From positions 62,001 through 126,000 of the forward strand of contig NW_019174000.1 in assembly GCF_001642475.1 (NCBI RefSeq): a stretch of DNA of 64,000 nucleotides. The letters run 5' to 3'. Below, piece by piece: positions 20,141-30,546 of the stretch. Origin of the DNA: Fonsecaea monophora. Its lineage: Eukaryota; Ascomycota; Eurotiomycetes; Chaetothyriales; Herpotrichiellaceae. The notes beneath the pieces were generated by a model that was not told where the DNA came from, ran no database searches, and was given only the letters and a program-made list of their open reading frames with translations. The position numbers were made by a program, and so were the translations under genes. How positions within the stretch are numbered: the first letter of the stretch is position 1; each line of letters opens with the position of its first letter.

Positions 20141-21105
20141 GGCTGCTCGATTGTCACTGAAGACGTCGAATTGGGGAAGCACAGGATGTCTGGCTAGCGG
20201 GATGCAAGCAACGGTCGTGGCACAACCCAAGAGGTGGGCGTGTGGCACAGAAGGGGATGGCAAACGTTCACAAGTAGCGAAAGACAGGTTGATAAGTCCA
20301 AGTGATATGGTAAGGAGCGACGAAAGATTAAAGCAATCAGTATAGCACAGAACAACTGCAAACAGTGCAAAGGAAGATGAGCCTGGCCATGGTAGTTGAT
20401 GGTCGGTCATCAAAGGGCAGGTTGAAGCAGGTTGGGTCGTGAAATTGCATCCAGACGCTAGTGCCAGATTCGAGGTCGAAAAGGGGAACGAAGTCGGCAG
20501 AATCAACGGGCTCGCTCCTCTCACTCGATCGATCTCTGTAGCAACGTCACCTACACAGCTTAGCTTTATTATTTTCGACTCCGGTAAAAGATTGCGGACT
20601 GGCATCGATCCTCTCGGTGTGATATATAAGAATATCAAGCAGAGCTGAGTCCCAACTCAAACCGCACTGTTTGTTGACATATCCGGACCCCAGTGGCGCG
20701 CACAGTCATGCATGGGGCGCGTTTCTTCGTCACCTAAAGTTTGGCGGTTCCAGGCAGTGGCGGCCGGATCGACGGGCTCAACCGGCCCCAGGAGTCTGAC
20801 CGGTAGAGGGCGTTGAAGGCGGGATAAGCAGCAGCCCAGGGGCCTACCTAGTGCCTGGTACTTGTACCTACATGTAGGGTTCACATCGCCCCTGGAGCAT
20901 GCTGTCGTCATAGCCGCCGCAGTCTCGTCCTTGCCCCGCATTCAAGAAGCCCAACTCATGGCATGCATCATTTCTACGTACTCGCACTTGGTCAATGTAC
21001 CTAGTATTGCATGTAAGTATCGAGGCATATATCAATTCTGTCGAGACACAGTCAGCCGTCGGAAGTTGAAACCCCAAACCGCCACATCTCACCTTCTGTT
21101 TTATC
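20141..21105. promoter_or_regulatory. Divergent region between the Ser-rich gene and acylphosphatase
   Basis: The two genes point away from each other. The segment contains an A/T-rich TATATAAG near 20620-20630 and TACCTA/TACATGTA-type motifs near 20840-20880. The part 20141-20638 is open in the frame of the minus-strand gene (see findings). No separate gene is supported. Confidence 0.45.
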
Positions 21106-21512
21106 ATGACTAAACGAATTGCATTCAAAGTCCATGGTAAAGTGCAGGGCGTCGCCTTTCGGTAAGTTTCTGTGGTGTCGCAGGATTGATCATGCATCAC
21201 GTCTGATTTCTAGGCAGTGACTTTACCCAGAGGAAAGCCTCGAGCTATGGCCTCACAGGCTTCGTTTTGAATACCTCTGATGGAAAGGTCGGGCTTTCTC
21301 CATACATTCATCAATAAACAGTTTGCATCAGACCACCCGCTGACATACCTCTCCACCTCTAGGTAGCCGGAGAAGCGCAGGGTGATGAGGAAGCACTAAA
21401 GAAACTGAAGGCGGATCTGGACACTGGACCTAGAACTGCTCACGTTGTCAAACTCGAAATCAAAGATATTGGTGTCAAAGAGGGAGAGAATTCATTCGAA
21501 GTCTCAGTATGA
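21106..21512 (+). CDS. Acylphosphatase
   Basis: Three exons: 21106-21161, 21218-21287 and 21363-21512, giving 276 bases (91 residues), the usual family length. The fold signature is complete: KVHGKVQGVAFR (phosphate-binding loop ending in the catalytic Arg), then SSYGLTGFVLNTSDGKVAGEAQG containing the catalytic Asn in the VLNT segment, then helix 2 and a final strand. The enzyme hydrolyses carboxyl-phosphate bonds of acylphosphates such as 1,3-bisphosphoglycerate or acetyl phosphate. The first intron splits the catalytic Arg codon (CG/T). Its acceptor must be the second AG (GCAG), because using the first would bring a stop. Intron 2 has a weak GTCGGG donor, but the protein fits the family only with this join. 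Confidence 0.9.
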
Positions 21513-22737
21513 AAAATCGACAAAAGAAAACTCCAACGGGCTTTATTGAACACACATCTACAACACGAGGATACAAATACAATCGGAAGTTTGTAGGAAA
21601 GGGACTGATATCATCATTGGAGATTTTTGAGGATAGCCTCTTTCGTAGTTGCGACACTTGGCTCCTATCAGACTGCATATCCGGATTTCCCAAGCGAGGT
21701 CCCCGGCCAAGGATGTGAGAATAGAAATCTGAGCAAATAAGGGATTCATGCTGAACCACCAAATCGGTCATATATACCTACTTGGGGAGCATGAGTAATT
21801 GAGCGAATCCATCCGAGAAATATTCAGCCTCGACACTCAACCTAGAAAGTTGCCGGTTTCTCCCGACGTTGTACTGTTGTGTGGCTCATAGAGACCTCGA
21901 GGTCATTTTTCCCAGCCTGATGGGCTCAGCCTTCCAGGGTCCCGATCTTTGCCGTTCTTTTGCGAGTCAGCTGTACCTGTCGATCTCCGTGTAGTTACCG
22001 AAAATGCTAGATTTCTCGGGATTCAGGACCACGATGGCAAAATGGTGGTTTTGCGGCCAAGCCTCAATTAAATTGAGTAGTCAGCGGCCTCACATTGAGC
22101 TGGGGAACGCTATTTTACACGCAAGGAACTGTATGAGGTTCATGGGCGCTTCTAGACTTGGAAAGTATCTCTTGCCAGGGCAGGGAAAGTGAAATGGGAT
22201 ATTGATGCAAGGGCCACCGCTATGTTCATGGTGGTTAGCTTGCGTGAGTCAGCAGCTTTGGGAAGGTGCAGGTGGAGGAGCCTGGGCGCAGGCGGGTCGC
22301 GCATTCTAACCACAAACATGAAAGATCCCACGGCCATCGAAGTTTCATTCCTCTCCACCTCATCCCGGATACGAGTTCGAACCGTGTTGCTCCTCCACTT
22401 GTTCCAGTTCTTTTGGTAATCTGCTCAGCAGCGCACATGTGCAACACTGCATCTTAGAATTCGCAAATGCCCTTGGATGCCTAAAGCGTGCTCCGAAATT
22501 GGCGCATGTGGCGCATGATGCCTAACCTTTGACATACCTTCTCCTCGCTCCTCACTTGGGGTGGACCAGTTCGGATGCTGATACAGAACTATAAAACATA
22601 AACCATCTATTGGCATTGTCTGCGGGGGCTTTACCACTTCTCAATGAATTGACCAACTCTTTCATGACTCCAGGAGACTTGAACCAGAACAAACCTTTCC
22701 ATTCCTTCCTTTGATTAACACAGATCCCCCCTCCACT
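21513..22737. promoter_or_regulatory. Intergenic region upstream of alternative oxidase
   Basis: About 1.2 kb with no supported gene. It probably holds the AOX promoter. Notable are a tandem 9-base repeat TGGCGCATG at 22500-22517 and the palindrome GCACATGTGC at 22433-22442. A tRNA B-box-like GTTCGAACC at 22375-22383 has no matching stems. Confidence 0.5.
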
Positions 22738-23879
22738 ATGACCTCGTCGAAAGCTCTCTTTACGCCTACCCTTACGGCAAACTTGTCAAGTGCAGCCAGG
22801 AAAGGCTTATTCTCATCGACTGCCACCGCTGCGGGTCTGAGGACCAGCTGTGCAGCCATCAGACCATTCGATGCGCAGTCAAAACGGAACTTCTCCATCT
22901 CACGCAAAGCACAGCTCGAATTCTTTCCACCATCCAAGAACCTCCCTCACATCAAATTGACGTACGGTCCGGCGGCCCTACATCGCGACCCCTTGTACTG
23001 ACTATTTGCAGTCCTCCACCATGGCCTCATCCAGTTGCAACAGAAGAACAACTCAAAAAGATCGAGATTGCTCACAGAGATGTGCGAGGTGCCTCGGACT
23101 GGGTTGCATATAACACGGTACGCTTCCTACGATGGGGCACCGATCTTGTCACTGGTTACCGCCACGATCCCAACAAACCCTACGTAATGAGCGAGAGGAA
23201 ATGGCTCGTCCGTTTTATTTTCCTTGAGACTGTGGCTGGTGTACCAGGAATGGTGGCAGGGATGCTCCGCCATCTACGCAGTCTACGGGCCATGAAAAGA
23301 GACAATGGATGGTGAGGATGACTGCATCTGATTCTGGCCGTGGCCATAGCTGACAGAAATCTTCTTAGGATTGAGACCATGCTTGAAGACGCATACAACG
23401 AGCGGATGCACCTCCTGACATTCCTGAAAATGGCCGAACCTGGAATGTTTATGAAATTGATGATTCTCGGTGCCCAGGGTGTCTTCTGCAACGCCTTCTT
23501 CGTCGCATACCTTCTGTCTCCAAAGACATGCCACCGCTTTGTGGGTTATCTAGAAGAGGAGGCGACTAAGACATACACCTATGCCATTGAAGATCTTGAG
23601 AGTGGCAAACTGCCAGGCTGGCAGAAGCTCGAGGCTCCGGAAATTGCCGTCAAGTACTGGAACATGCCGGAAGGGAAGAGGACGATGAAAGATCTCCTCT
23701 ACTACGTCCGGGCTGACGAGGCAAAGCACCGAGAGATCCATCACACTTTGGGCAACCTCAACCAGGCCGAAGATCCCAACCCGTTTGCCTCCGAGTACAA
23801 AGATCCTTCCAAACCGCATCCTGGCAGAGGCATTGAGCACATCAAGTCGAAAGGCTGGGAGCGAGAAGAAGTGATCTGA
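22738..23879 (+). CDS. aox1: Mitochondrial alternative oxidase
   Basis: Three exons: 22738-22961, 23012-23311 and 23369-23879, coding 344 residues. The first 60 residues are Ser/Arg/Ala-rich with few acids (mitochondrial presequence, RNFSISRKAQ near its end). All diiron ligand motifs are visible: LETVAGVPGM, NERMHLLTF, LEEEA and RADEAKHREIHH. The hydrophobic helices between them provide the monotopic attachment to the inner membrane. The enzyme oxidises ubiquinol and reduces O2 to water, bypassing complexes III and IV, and is induced in fungi when the cytochrome path is blocked. Intron 2 splits a Trp codon just before IETMLEDAYNERMH. The ATG at 22738 is the first in frame with the presequence. 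Confidence 0.97.
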
Positions 23880-24805
23880 GCGGGTAATGTGTATTATGCA
23901 CTGGGGCGCAGGAGGACAATACCCGGGGTTTGCACAAGAGTTCAGTGCATTACAAATAATGACATTCCCGGCGTCTCTTGCGGCATGTCTTGGTATGGTG
24001 TTGCAGGTGCTATTGGGGGCAAATGATTGTCATGGTTTGACTGAAACTTGATGCAGGTCAGTCTAGAATCCGACTGTCGTGCAAACATCGATAGATAGTA
24101 GGTGGCCCCTCGTTTTTCAGGCTACATTGGGACCCGGGAGGGTATTTAAAAGGGCACCATTCCCCATTCCAAATACATGAATAAAACCGATTTCTCGCAT
24201 CCACGTTGCTGCTGCGCTTTTGTCCGGGTTATTGTTTATATCCACGCGATAGGGACCCCCCATATCTATTATTATTGTGCGCGTACTCCGTAGGCTGTTC
24301 AACGACTGCCTGATGTCAGAGTGCATTTTTCAGGTACAAGCAGCTCAATCCTAGTGGCCCGTCACGCCTGTCAGCCCATTTTTTAAGCTCCGCAAGCGCG
24401 CCCTGGGAGGGTCTGCGTTCCCTAAGCCTGGTTCGTCGCCTTCACTCGTTGGTTTAATCTTACCCAAACAAATCCCGGGGCGTGCACTGCCAACAAACTT
24501 CCTAACAGCCCAACCTCGTCCCATCGGCTCACCGTCGCCCTTTACCTTAAGAACCCAACCTGCCAACATCGCCGGCGTACTAACTGGCGCTCGAACCACG
24601 TTTCACAACATCTGTGCACACAGTTTTCTATGCTAACAGCATCTGGTCAGCCAATTCCTGAACACGCTAAGCTGCAGGTTGTTCGTCGACCGTGATCCTT
24701 ACGCATGACCTACACTGCAACTGCAGCTACACCCTCTCCCCGGGTCCCCTGGCCGCAAACCTGGAGCAACTGATCGGGCTGGACAGTCAGCGCTCGCTGG
24801 CTGTT
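23880..24805. other. Intergenic region: AOX 3' flank and KAR9 promoter/leader
   Basis: No gene supported. Close to KAR9 there is a short upstream ORF (24705-24773, 22 residues) that ends 32 bases before the KAR9 ATG. Confidence 0.5.
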
Positions 24806-27379
24806 ATGACCTCTGCTTTCCGCCGCCCGTCCATGGTGGAAACCCCAAGCGATGTCGACCTACATCAACTCCTTGTTCCCTCTTCGTCGAACGATGTCTC
24901 TTCCCAACACCAGGCCAATTCCGCGTCCTCCGAACCCAGCAGTGATGCTGGCTCCTTCGTGATTCCAGACAGTCTCTCCAGAAGCAACTCCGTCTTCTCC
25001 TTTTCGAGGGCCTCCTTCAGCAGCCAGATCGCGAGCCTGACCTCAATTAACATCCCGCAAGCCGAGTCCCTCGCTGCCACCGTCAGCTCCCTTCCGACCG
25101 CCCGCAAGGCCGTAAGAGCGATATCGACTGCGGCAGAGCAAATACAATCATGGATCAAGAAAGCCTTGAAGGTTTTGGAAAATCTCGATGCGGAGGACGA
25201 TGTGGAATGGGCCGCGGCCGCCGGAAGGCTAGGCCTGGACGACACAGACAAAACTATAACCAAGTTCGAGTCGTTGATCAACATGTATGTTCTATCAATA
25301 GAAGAACTGCAATCACGTCCTGATATCGGCGACGCAAATCCTGAAGATCTCCAAGCTGTGGTCGAACAGATGGAATCGGTTCTAGGCGGCTGGGATGACG
25401 TTCGGAAAGACCTGAAAAAGGTGCATGAACAGGTGGAGCTGGCCATGGAATGGGAAGAGTTGTGGGCGAAAGTCCTTGGAGATGTGGGCGCAGAGATGGA
25501 CGCACTGAGCGCTATGGTCTTTGAGATGGAGGAGAAGAGGCATACCGCCTATCAAACACAGACTCACGTCGATTCAAGCCAAAATATCGATTTGAACGAA
25601 CTCGAGAGCTTCATCGATGAGCCGGCCCAGAAACGGACGACCCCAAACTCGCGGTTCAGCATTCCTTCATTTGAGTCGTCCCCTCTTGGATCACCCATCA
25701 TCGAAAACCCACAGGACGACTCAAACTTGCTAGCCCTTTTTGCAAGGATGCAGCCCCTCAGGGCTTCGTTGGATTTCTTGCCTATGCGGATGTCCATGTT
25801 CCAGTCTCGAGCGGAAAAGATCTTCCCCATTGCTTGCAGAGAGCTTGATGATAAACGCGCACGATTAGAGAGAAATTGGACCGAGTTGTCAAAGGAGGCA
25901 GATACCCTTCGGAGAGAGCTTAGCGAAGATCGTTGGGTGATTGTGTTCCGCAACGCTGGCCGACAAGCTCAGAAAATGTGCGATTCAGTCGAGCGAAGTA
26001 TCCTGAAGGTCCAGGAAGCCATCCACGAAAATTTCCAAGCAACGAACCCCTCCGCTCTGGCCAAGAGGATCGAGAGTTTCGAGGCGAAGAAGGTCCACTA
26101 CAGCCCGGCTATCCAACGGGTGCTTGGAATTATCCAAAAAGGCCTCAAGGACCGCTTGACGGTAAACGGGGAGATCCTCCGCTTGCACAAGGATTTATCA
26201 TCTAGAATGCGGGATCTTACAGACACGATGGATGACCTTGACAGCCTCCTGGAGCCCGTCACCTCACGGCAGAACTCGAAACTGCGAGAATCAATCTCGA
26301 GCATCGTCTCGGCAGATCGCTCGTTCACCAGCACCACTTTTGCAGGCACTCCGGGTAGTTCTCCTCCCTCGTCGGTTGATCTTCCCCCACAAAGACACGA
26401 AAAGCCTACGTCGAAATACGGTCTGAATGGGTACACGAAACAACGCACTCCATCGACCAGCAGGCCGCCTCCTCCTGTTTCAAGCAACAAACGAATGTCG
26501 ATGCTGCCCCAGACGCGGCGACCCACCACGCCAATGTCCCATTCGAGCAGCAGTGCACTTCGACGTGGAACCTCCCCTATGCCGGGTCCTCCATCTGTAT
26601 ACCGTCAAGGCGTCTACACTCCTCCGGTGGTGCCTGCACCGCGACCGGAACCAACACCTCTTTCTAACAAACCCCGATGGTCAGCTGTTGTGAAGTCGTA
26701 CGATAGCACGATAGCGCCGTCGTATCGATCTTCATCCACCACAACACCGTTAACCTCGAGAAGGTATACTCCGCGATCAATCTCTTCCAATACTGCTCTG
26801 CCACTGCGGAGCCCTCTCAGTCGCGAAGCATCCGCATCACCGTCCACACTGCACCCTCTTGCGAAGAGAGACAGCCAACAGTTCAGGTCTTTCGCTGAGC
26901 GCGTCGCGGACCCTTTGCCAGCGAGAACTAGCAGTTTGTTAGACCCCGTACCGTATCACAAGACCAGGAATTCGAGTGCTCCAGCGCCGGGAACCATCAG
27001 ATCACCGTCTTCACTCGTGGTCACCAATCCAAACAAGGCTCAAATGAGCGGAGGTGCGCACCAGCGTCCACCTTCATCTCTTAGTAGGAGCTACGGCTCC
27101 TCACATGTCCCATTGCGATCAACATCTCACAATCCTCGACTTGATAACAGGCTGGAAGGCAGTCCTAGGAAGAACGAAGACGGTTCGGAGGAGAATGACA
27201 GAGCTAGTGAGAACGACGAGGACCAAACCACGGAACCGAGTTCGAGTCCTCTGTCGAAGCGCACGATTACCAGACCCAGCAGCGTTATGGCGATGAGTGG
27301 GAAAGCGAAACGGATGTCGTTATTACCGGTACCAGTTGGAAGTGGCCGACAGAGTTCATTGGGGTCGAGGATTTCTTGA
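24806..27379 (+). CDS. KAR9: KAR9-like spindle-positioning/karyogamy protein
   Basis: 857 residues, single exon, from the ATG at 24806; in-frame codons further up are not ATG. The N-terminal half (about residues 80-480) is a helical KAR9 domain: SLPTARKAVRAISTAAEQI, then GLDDTDKTITKFESLINMYV, LGGWDDVRKDLKKVHEQVELAMEWEELWAKVLGD and MSMFQSRAEKIFPIACRELDDKRARLERNW, followed by a coiled-coil. The C-terminal 350 residues are basic and Ser/Pro-rich with repeated S-x-[IL]-P-like and Arg-Ser-Pro patterns, as expected of the microtubule/EB1-binding tail. Yeast Kar9 links astral microtubule plus ends, through Bim1, to Myo2. In filamentous fungi the homologue is poorly studied, so the function is inferred from the family. 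Confidence 0.88.
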   Translation: MTSAFRRPSMVETPSDVDLHQLLVPSSSNDVSSQHQANSASSEPSSDAGSFVIPDSLSRSNSVFSFSRASFSSQIASLTSINIPQAESLAATVSSLPTARKAVRAISTAAEQIQSWIKKALKVLENLDAEDDVEWAAAAGRLGLDDTDKTITKFESLINMYVLSIEELQSRPDIGDANPEDLQAVVEQMESVLGGWDDVRKDLKKVHEQVELAMEWEELWAKVLGDVGAEMDALSAMVFEMEEKRHTAYQTQTHVDSSQNIDLNELESFIDEPAQKRTTPNSRFSIPSFESSPLGSPIIENPQDDSNLLALFARMQPLRASLDFLPMRMSMFQSRAEKIFPIACRELDDKRARLERNWTELSKEADTLRRELSEDRWVIVFRNAGRQAQKMCDSVERSILKVQEAIHENFQATNPSALAKRIESFEAKKVHYSPAIQRVLGIIQKGLKDRLTVNGEILRLHKDLSSRMRDLTDTMDDLDSLLEPVTSRQNSKLRESISSIVSADRSFTSTTFAGTPGSSPPSSVDLPPQRHEKPTSKYGLNGYTKQRTPSTSRPPPPVSSNKRMSMLPQTRRPTTPMSHSSSSALRRGTSPMPGPPSVYRQGVYTPPVVPAPRPEPTPLSNKPRWSAVVKSYDSTIAPSYRSSSTTTPLTSRRYTPRSISSNTALPLRSPLSREASASPSTLHPLAKRDSQQFRSFAERVADPLPARTSSLLDPVPYHKTRNSSAPAPGTIRSPSSLVVTNPNKAQMSGGAHQRPPSSLSRSYGSSHVPLRSTSHNPRLDNRLEGSPRKNEDGSEENDRASENDEDQTTEPSSSPLSKRTITRPSSVMAMSGKAKRMSLLPVPVGSGRQSSLGSRIS

Positions 27380-27826
27380 GACACAGCAGCCTCCTACAGC
27401 GGGCCTGAAGAAGCTGCTCCCACGATCGTTTCTTTGGCATATCGAGAGAGGCGAGCACAATTAGTGCTATCAAATTTTTTCTTGTGTGTTTTGACAGCGT
27501 TCCAAGCGTGTGTACTTTCTCCAAGTCTTTTCCTTACCGAACCAGGCAAAATTATCTTTGCCCGATACCGATACCATAGCCCAGAATGCTACATAGCCAT
27601 GCCCGAGAATATTTTGGATCCCGTTTAACTGCCAGAAGCTGCTTCCCTTTAATTTTCTCGTAGAGGGGCGTCTCTACTTTTTGGATTACAGGGAGCATGT
27701 TCGTTGATTTTGATTTTTTTTTTCTTGGTTGTAGACTTGTCCAAATATCAAGAAACCAAGATGGAGCCCGAGATATCGATACACCGGGATACATGACCCG
27801 TGTCTTGTAAAGTGTTGCACATGGGA

Positions 27827-27862
27827 TATGGACAGGCATATGGACAGGCATATGGACATGGC
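27827..27862. repeat. 12-base minisatellite, three copies
   Basis: The unit TATGGACAGGCA occurs twice and is followed by a third copy with changes (TATGGACATGGC). It lies in a convergent 3' region and has no coding role. Confidence 0.9.
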
Positions 27863-28145
27863 GATTGACCCCCGTCGTGCGATGAGGTGGATGGGTTGTA
27901 TTGTCAGATTCTTCCATGTGGATAGATATGTAGACAGATACATAGGATGGCGTGGATGGATAGATGGATAGGTAGAGAGGTGTCCAGAGTGTAAATATCC
28001 TGTCTATGAGCGACCCAATCGACATGTATGGATTGATCTAAATGGTCTATATCTCCCCTTCCTTCTCGCATTGTGTACCCAATGTGTGTGAGTATGCCCA
28101 GCGCGCCATGTCCTATATCTGCGCGGCGTTCAGGTCCCCACACTA

Positions 28146-28185
28146 CCTACGTAGTACGTAGGCACTACTCGGTATATACCGAGTA
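28146..28185. repeat. Two adjacent perfect palindromes
   Basis: CCTACGTA-G-TACGTAGG (28146-28162, 8-base arms) is followed three bases later by a 20-base perfect palindrome with half-site TACTCGGTAT (28166-28185). It sits about 46 bases beyond the stop codon of the F-box gene. Confidence 0.95.
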
Positions 28186-28231
28186 ATGAGAGCCTCTCTA
28201 AGAAAGTGAGGGCCGCACTTCTAACAAAGAA

Positions 28232-29992
28232 TCAATAACCCAGCCCGTAACCCTTGACGCGGGAGAAGTAGAACGGCTTGTCGTTCCTCAGGTGGAACTC
28301 GGCCCAATCGTTGGTGAGCACGTTGTAGCTCCAGAAGCCCTTCCACACCAGCTTGTTGTTCTTGGTGGTGTGGCGCGAGCGGGCGGATCCCGCGGATTTT
28401 AGAGAGAGGTGCATCGTGTACATGTACCGGGGGCCGGCGCCTTCGGTCTCGATATGCAGATCGCCTGGGGACATGGTTGGCGTGGGGTTGGATGATGGGA
28501 TTCTTGCGTGGTCGTGACTGTGGTTCGGGTTGGTGGTGGTGGTGGTGGTGGTGGTGGTGGTGTTGTTGGATTCTGAAATGTCAAGACTTGGGTGGCATAG
28601 GCGCCAGCGGCCACGGAGAGCGTGTTTCATGACGTCTCGCGCCGATGGAGGTGGTGCTGCTGCAGTGCTGGTTCCGCCGCCACCCGTTGCGATGCTGGAG
28701 GAGCCGGATTCTCTCAGCAGGGCGGGTGCAGAGGAGGTGAAGTTCAGGGGATGTGCGGCCTCCTTTTTTCCCGAACGGACAAAGGTCAGGTTCTCCGGTG
28801 TCAGGTGGTGAACCACTTCGATGGGCTCGTTGGTTGTGAGAAGAGATATGCAGGTCCCGTCACGGAAAAAACGCAGATACCTGTAATATGTCACGATGTG
28901 CACCGGGTTGGTCCACGTGCTCGCCGTAACAGAAGCAGCACCCGGCCTAGTGTAGTTGACGGTAGAGATGTATACACCCGTAAAGCGAATGCGGGGATAG
29001 TTGTGGAAAACCTCGCGCCAGATAGTGTCCTTAGGGAATGGGAGGTCCGTCACTCGTACGGGGCCCGGCAAGTCTTCATCTGCCAGGTCTTCATCCAGAG
29101 CACGGAAGGTGATTTCACGACCTTGTAAATCGGTGTTGAAGTCGTAACGCTGCCCGGCGAGGCCGAATTCGGCGCCCATGGCCACACGTTTCCAAATAGC
29201 GTTGTCGCTTAGGACATGATATGCCAACTTCTTGCAGACCAGAGACAGTCGAACATAAATGGCCGGATCGCGAACTGCTATGTGTTGGAGCAACTCCAGC
29301 AATACCTCCGCGGGAAGCCTCTTGATAACGCAAGGGGGAGGACGATCTCCCTCAATAATGGGCGGTGCACCTTCGATCTGAGCGTGTGCAAAGGAGTCGA
29401 TCAATTGAGAAAAAGTTATATTAGACGGGTCGGGTTCTTTGAGGGAGTGGTGGGCGGTTGAGGGGACTGTGACAGGGGCGTTGGAGGGATTGGGGTTGGA
29501 CACTTTTGACTTGGTTGTCTGAGGGAAGTGTTTGTTCTTGTATGACTGATCGACCTTTGAATCGAGCTTGTACGCTTTGCGGTAGTGGGAGAGACTATCT
29601 CCCAAGTTCCCCTGACTCTCCTTTTCGACAGCGCGTTCGAAATGTTCCAACGCACTGATGGGTTCTTTCTTGGAAGAGGCATTCGTGGTAAAATCGTCAT
29701 CGTCCACATTATGGATTTTCAGTGTCTCCATGCGCTGGTGGATCGTGGCTGAGCTGCTACCGCCAGCCTGATCGGCATCGCTATAGTGGTCAGAGTCGTC
29801 CTGTTTGATATCTGCCGCGGGATGGCGAGTCGGAGGTTTGTTGACGGGTCTCTCGGGTCGGCCATCACTAGTCCTTCTGTGTTTGTGTTGTGCTGATGAC
29901 AGAGGCTTCTTTTCTGGTTTTCTAGCCCGAGCACTGACTTCTTCCTTCCACTGTTGGCGGAACTGTTCAAGTTCCGCGGCCTGCTCAGCCAT
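28232..29992 (-). CDS. pof7: F-box protein of the Pof7/Hrt3/FBXO9 type
   Basis: 586 residues, single exon, ATG at 29992-29990. The N-terminus is charged and coiled. A TPR-like unit (ALEHFERAVEKESQGNLGDSLSHYRKAYKLD) lies near residues 110-140 and is followed by the F-box (LPAEVLLELLQHIAVRDPAIYVRLSLVCKKLAYHV, about 225-260). The C-terminal half carries the conserved YPRIRFTGVYISTVNYTRPG and YYRYLRFFRDGTCISLLTT segments of the FBXO9/Hrt3 family. Members are substrate adaptors of SCF ubiquitin ligases. A Thr run followed by Asn, Pro and His (coded by a GGT/ACC tract at about 28531-28562) interrupts the C-terminal domain and is probably length-variable. It is divergent from MTM1. Confidence 0.88.
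   Translation of the reverse strand: MAEQAAELEQFRQQWKEEVSARARKPEKKPLSSAQHKHRRTSDGRPERPVNKPPTRHPAADIKQDDSDHYSDADQAGGSSSATIHQRMETLKIHNVDDDDFTTNASSKKEPISALEHFERAVEKESQGNLGDSLSHYRKAYKLDSKVDQSYKNKHFPQTTKSKVSNPNPSNAPVTVPSTAHHSLKEPDPSNITFSQLIDSFAHAQIEGAPPIIEGDRPPPCVIKRLPAEVLLELLQHIAVRDPAIYVRLSLVCKKLAYHVLSDNAIWKRVAMGAEFGLAGQRYDFNTDLQGREITFRALDEDLADEDLPGPVRVTDLPFPKDTIWREVFHNYPRIRFTGVYISTVNYTRPGAASVTASTWTNPVHIVTYYRYLRFFRDGTCISLLTTNEPIEVVHHLTPENLTFVRSGKKEAAHPLNFTSSAPALLRESGSSSIATGGGGTSTAAAPPPSARDVMKHALRGRWRLCHPSLDISESNNTTTTTTTTTTNPNHSHDHARIPSSNPTPTMSPGDLHIETEGAGPRYMYTMHLSLKSAGSARSRHTTKNNKLVWKGFWSYNVLTNDWAEFHLRNDKPFYFSRVKGYGLGY
28531..28562. repeat. Coding (ACC)n microsatellite, poly-Thr
   Basis: About ten GGT triplets on the + strand encode a Thr run in the minus-strand F-box gene. 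Antisense reading gives an artefactual Val-rich frame. Confidence 0.9.
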
Positions 29993-30546
29993 GATGCCTT
30001 CCCTTACGTATTGACTCAGCGGGGTCGTAGACGGTCTCGCTAGGTGGAAGGATCACCCTGAGTTTTCCCCACTTGTTCGATATCGAGACACGGGGTTGGA
30101 ACGGGCCGAATAGATGTCGCCAATATCTATTCGAGTCGTACAGATGGTGGGGAGTCAATCAACCAGGTATGCCAAAGGAATGAGTGGCGTTTGGCGAAGG
30201 GCATGAAGTACGCGAGGTACGTACCTACAGTAGTACTGCTTATCTAATCCCCGTGTTATCGCCGACACTAGCCCGAGTGGTCGGCTTGCTTTCCCGTTTG
30301 GAGGTGGCCGATAACGGCCGAGCAATGCTCGGTCTTTTCTCCTCTGACGATCTTTTTGTCTTTTTGGCCGCAGGTCAATTTCTCATCCATGCACCAGCCA
30401 AAAAGTCTCCATGTCATAATTGCCTCCTCACGCCCTACAACCTCATATCTTCTCCTGGGATAGATGTACCAGCATTGAAGTTGATCTCGCAGGACCACGG
30501 CTCTATTCTGAACCAGTCTTCACTCTTCCAGGCTCCCCCGGCTTGA
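29993..30546. promoter_or_regulatory. Divergent promoter region F-box/MTM1
   Basis: 554 bases between two outward-pointing start codons. No further gene or recognised motif. Confidence 0.5.

Larger units (their letters stand above)
27380..28231. other. Convergent 3' intergenic region with small satellites and palindromes
   Basis: This lies between KAR9 (+) and the F-box gene (-). It holds a 12-base tandem repeat (27827-27862), GATGGATA-type runs around 27945-27975, and two adjacent perfect palindromes at 28146-28162 and 28166-28185. No gene. Confidence 0.6.

Noticed and set aside
22369..22390. tRNA B-box-like GTTCGAACC
   Set aside because: The flanking bases do not form a T-stem and no A-box or acceptor stem is found at the right distance.
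28530..28811. Plus-strand frame beginning with a Val run
   Set aside because: Antisense of the poly-Thr tract and the C-terminal domain of the F-box gene.
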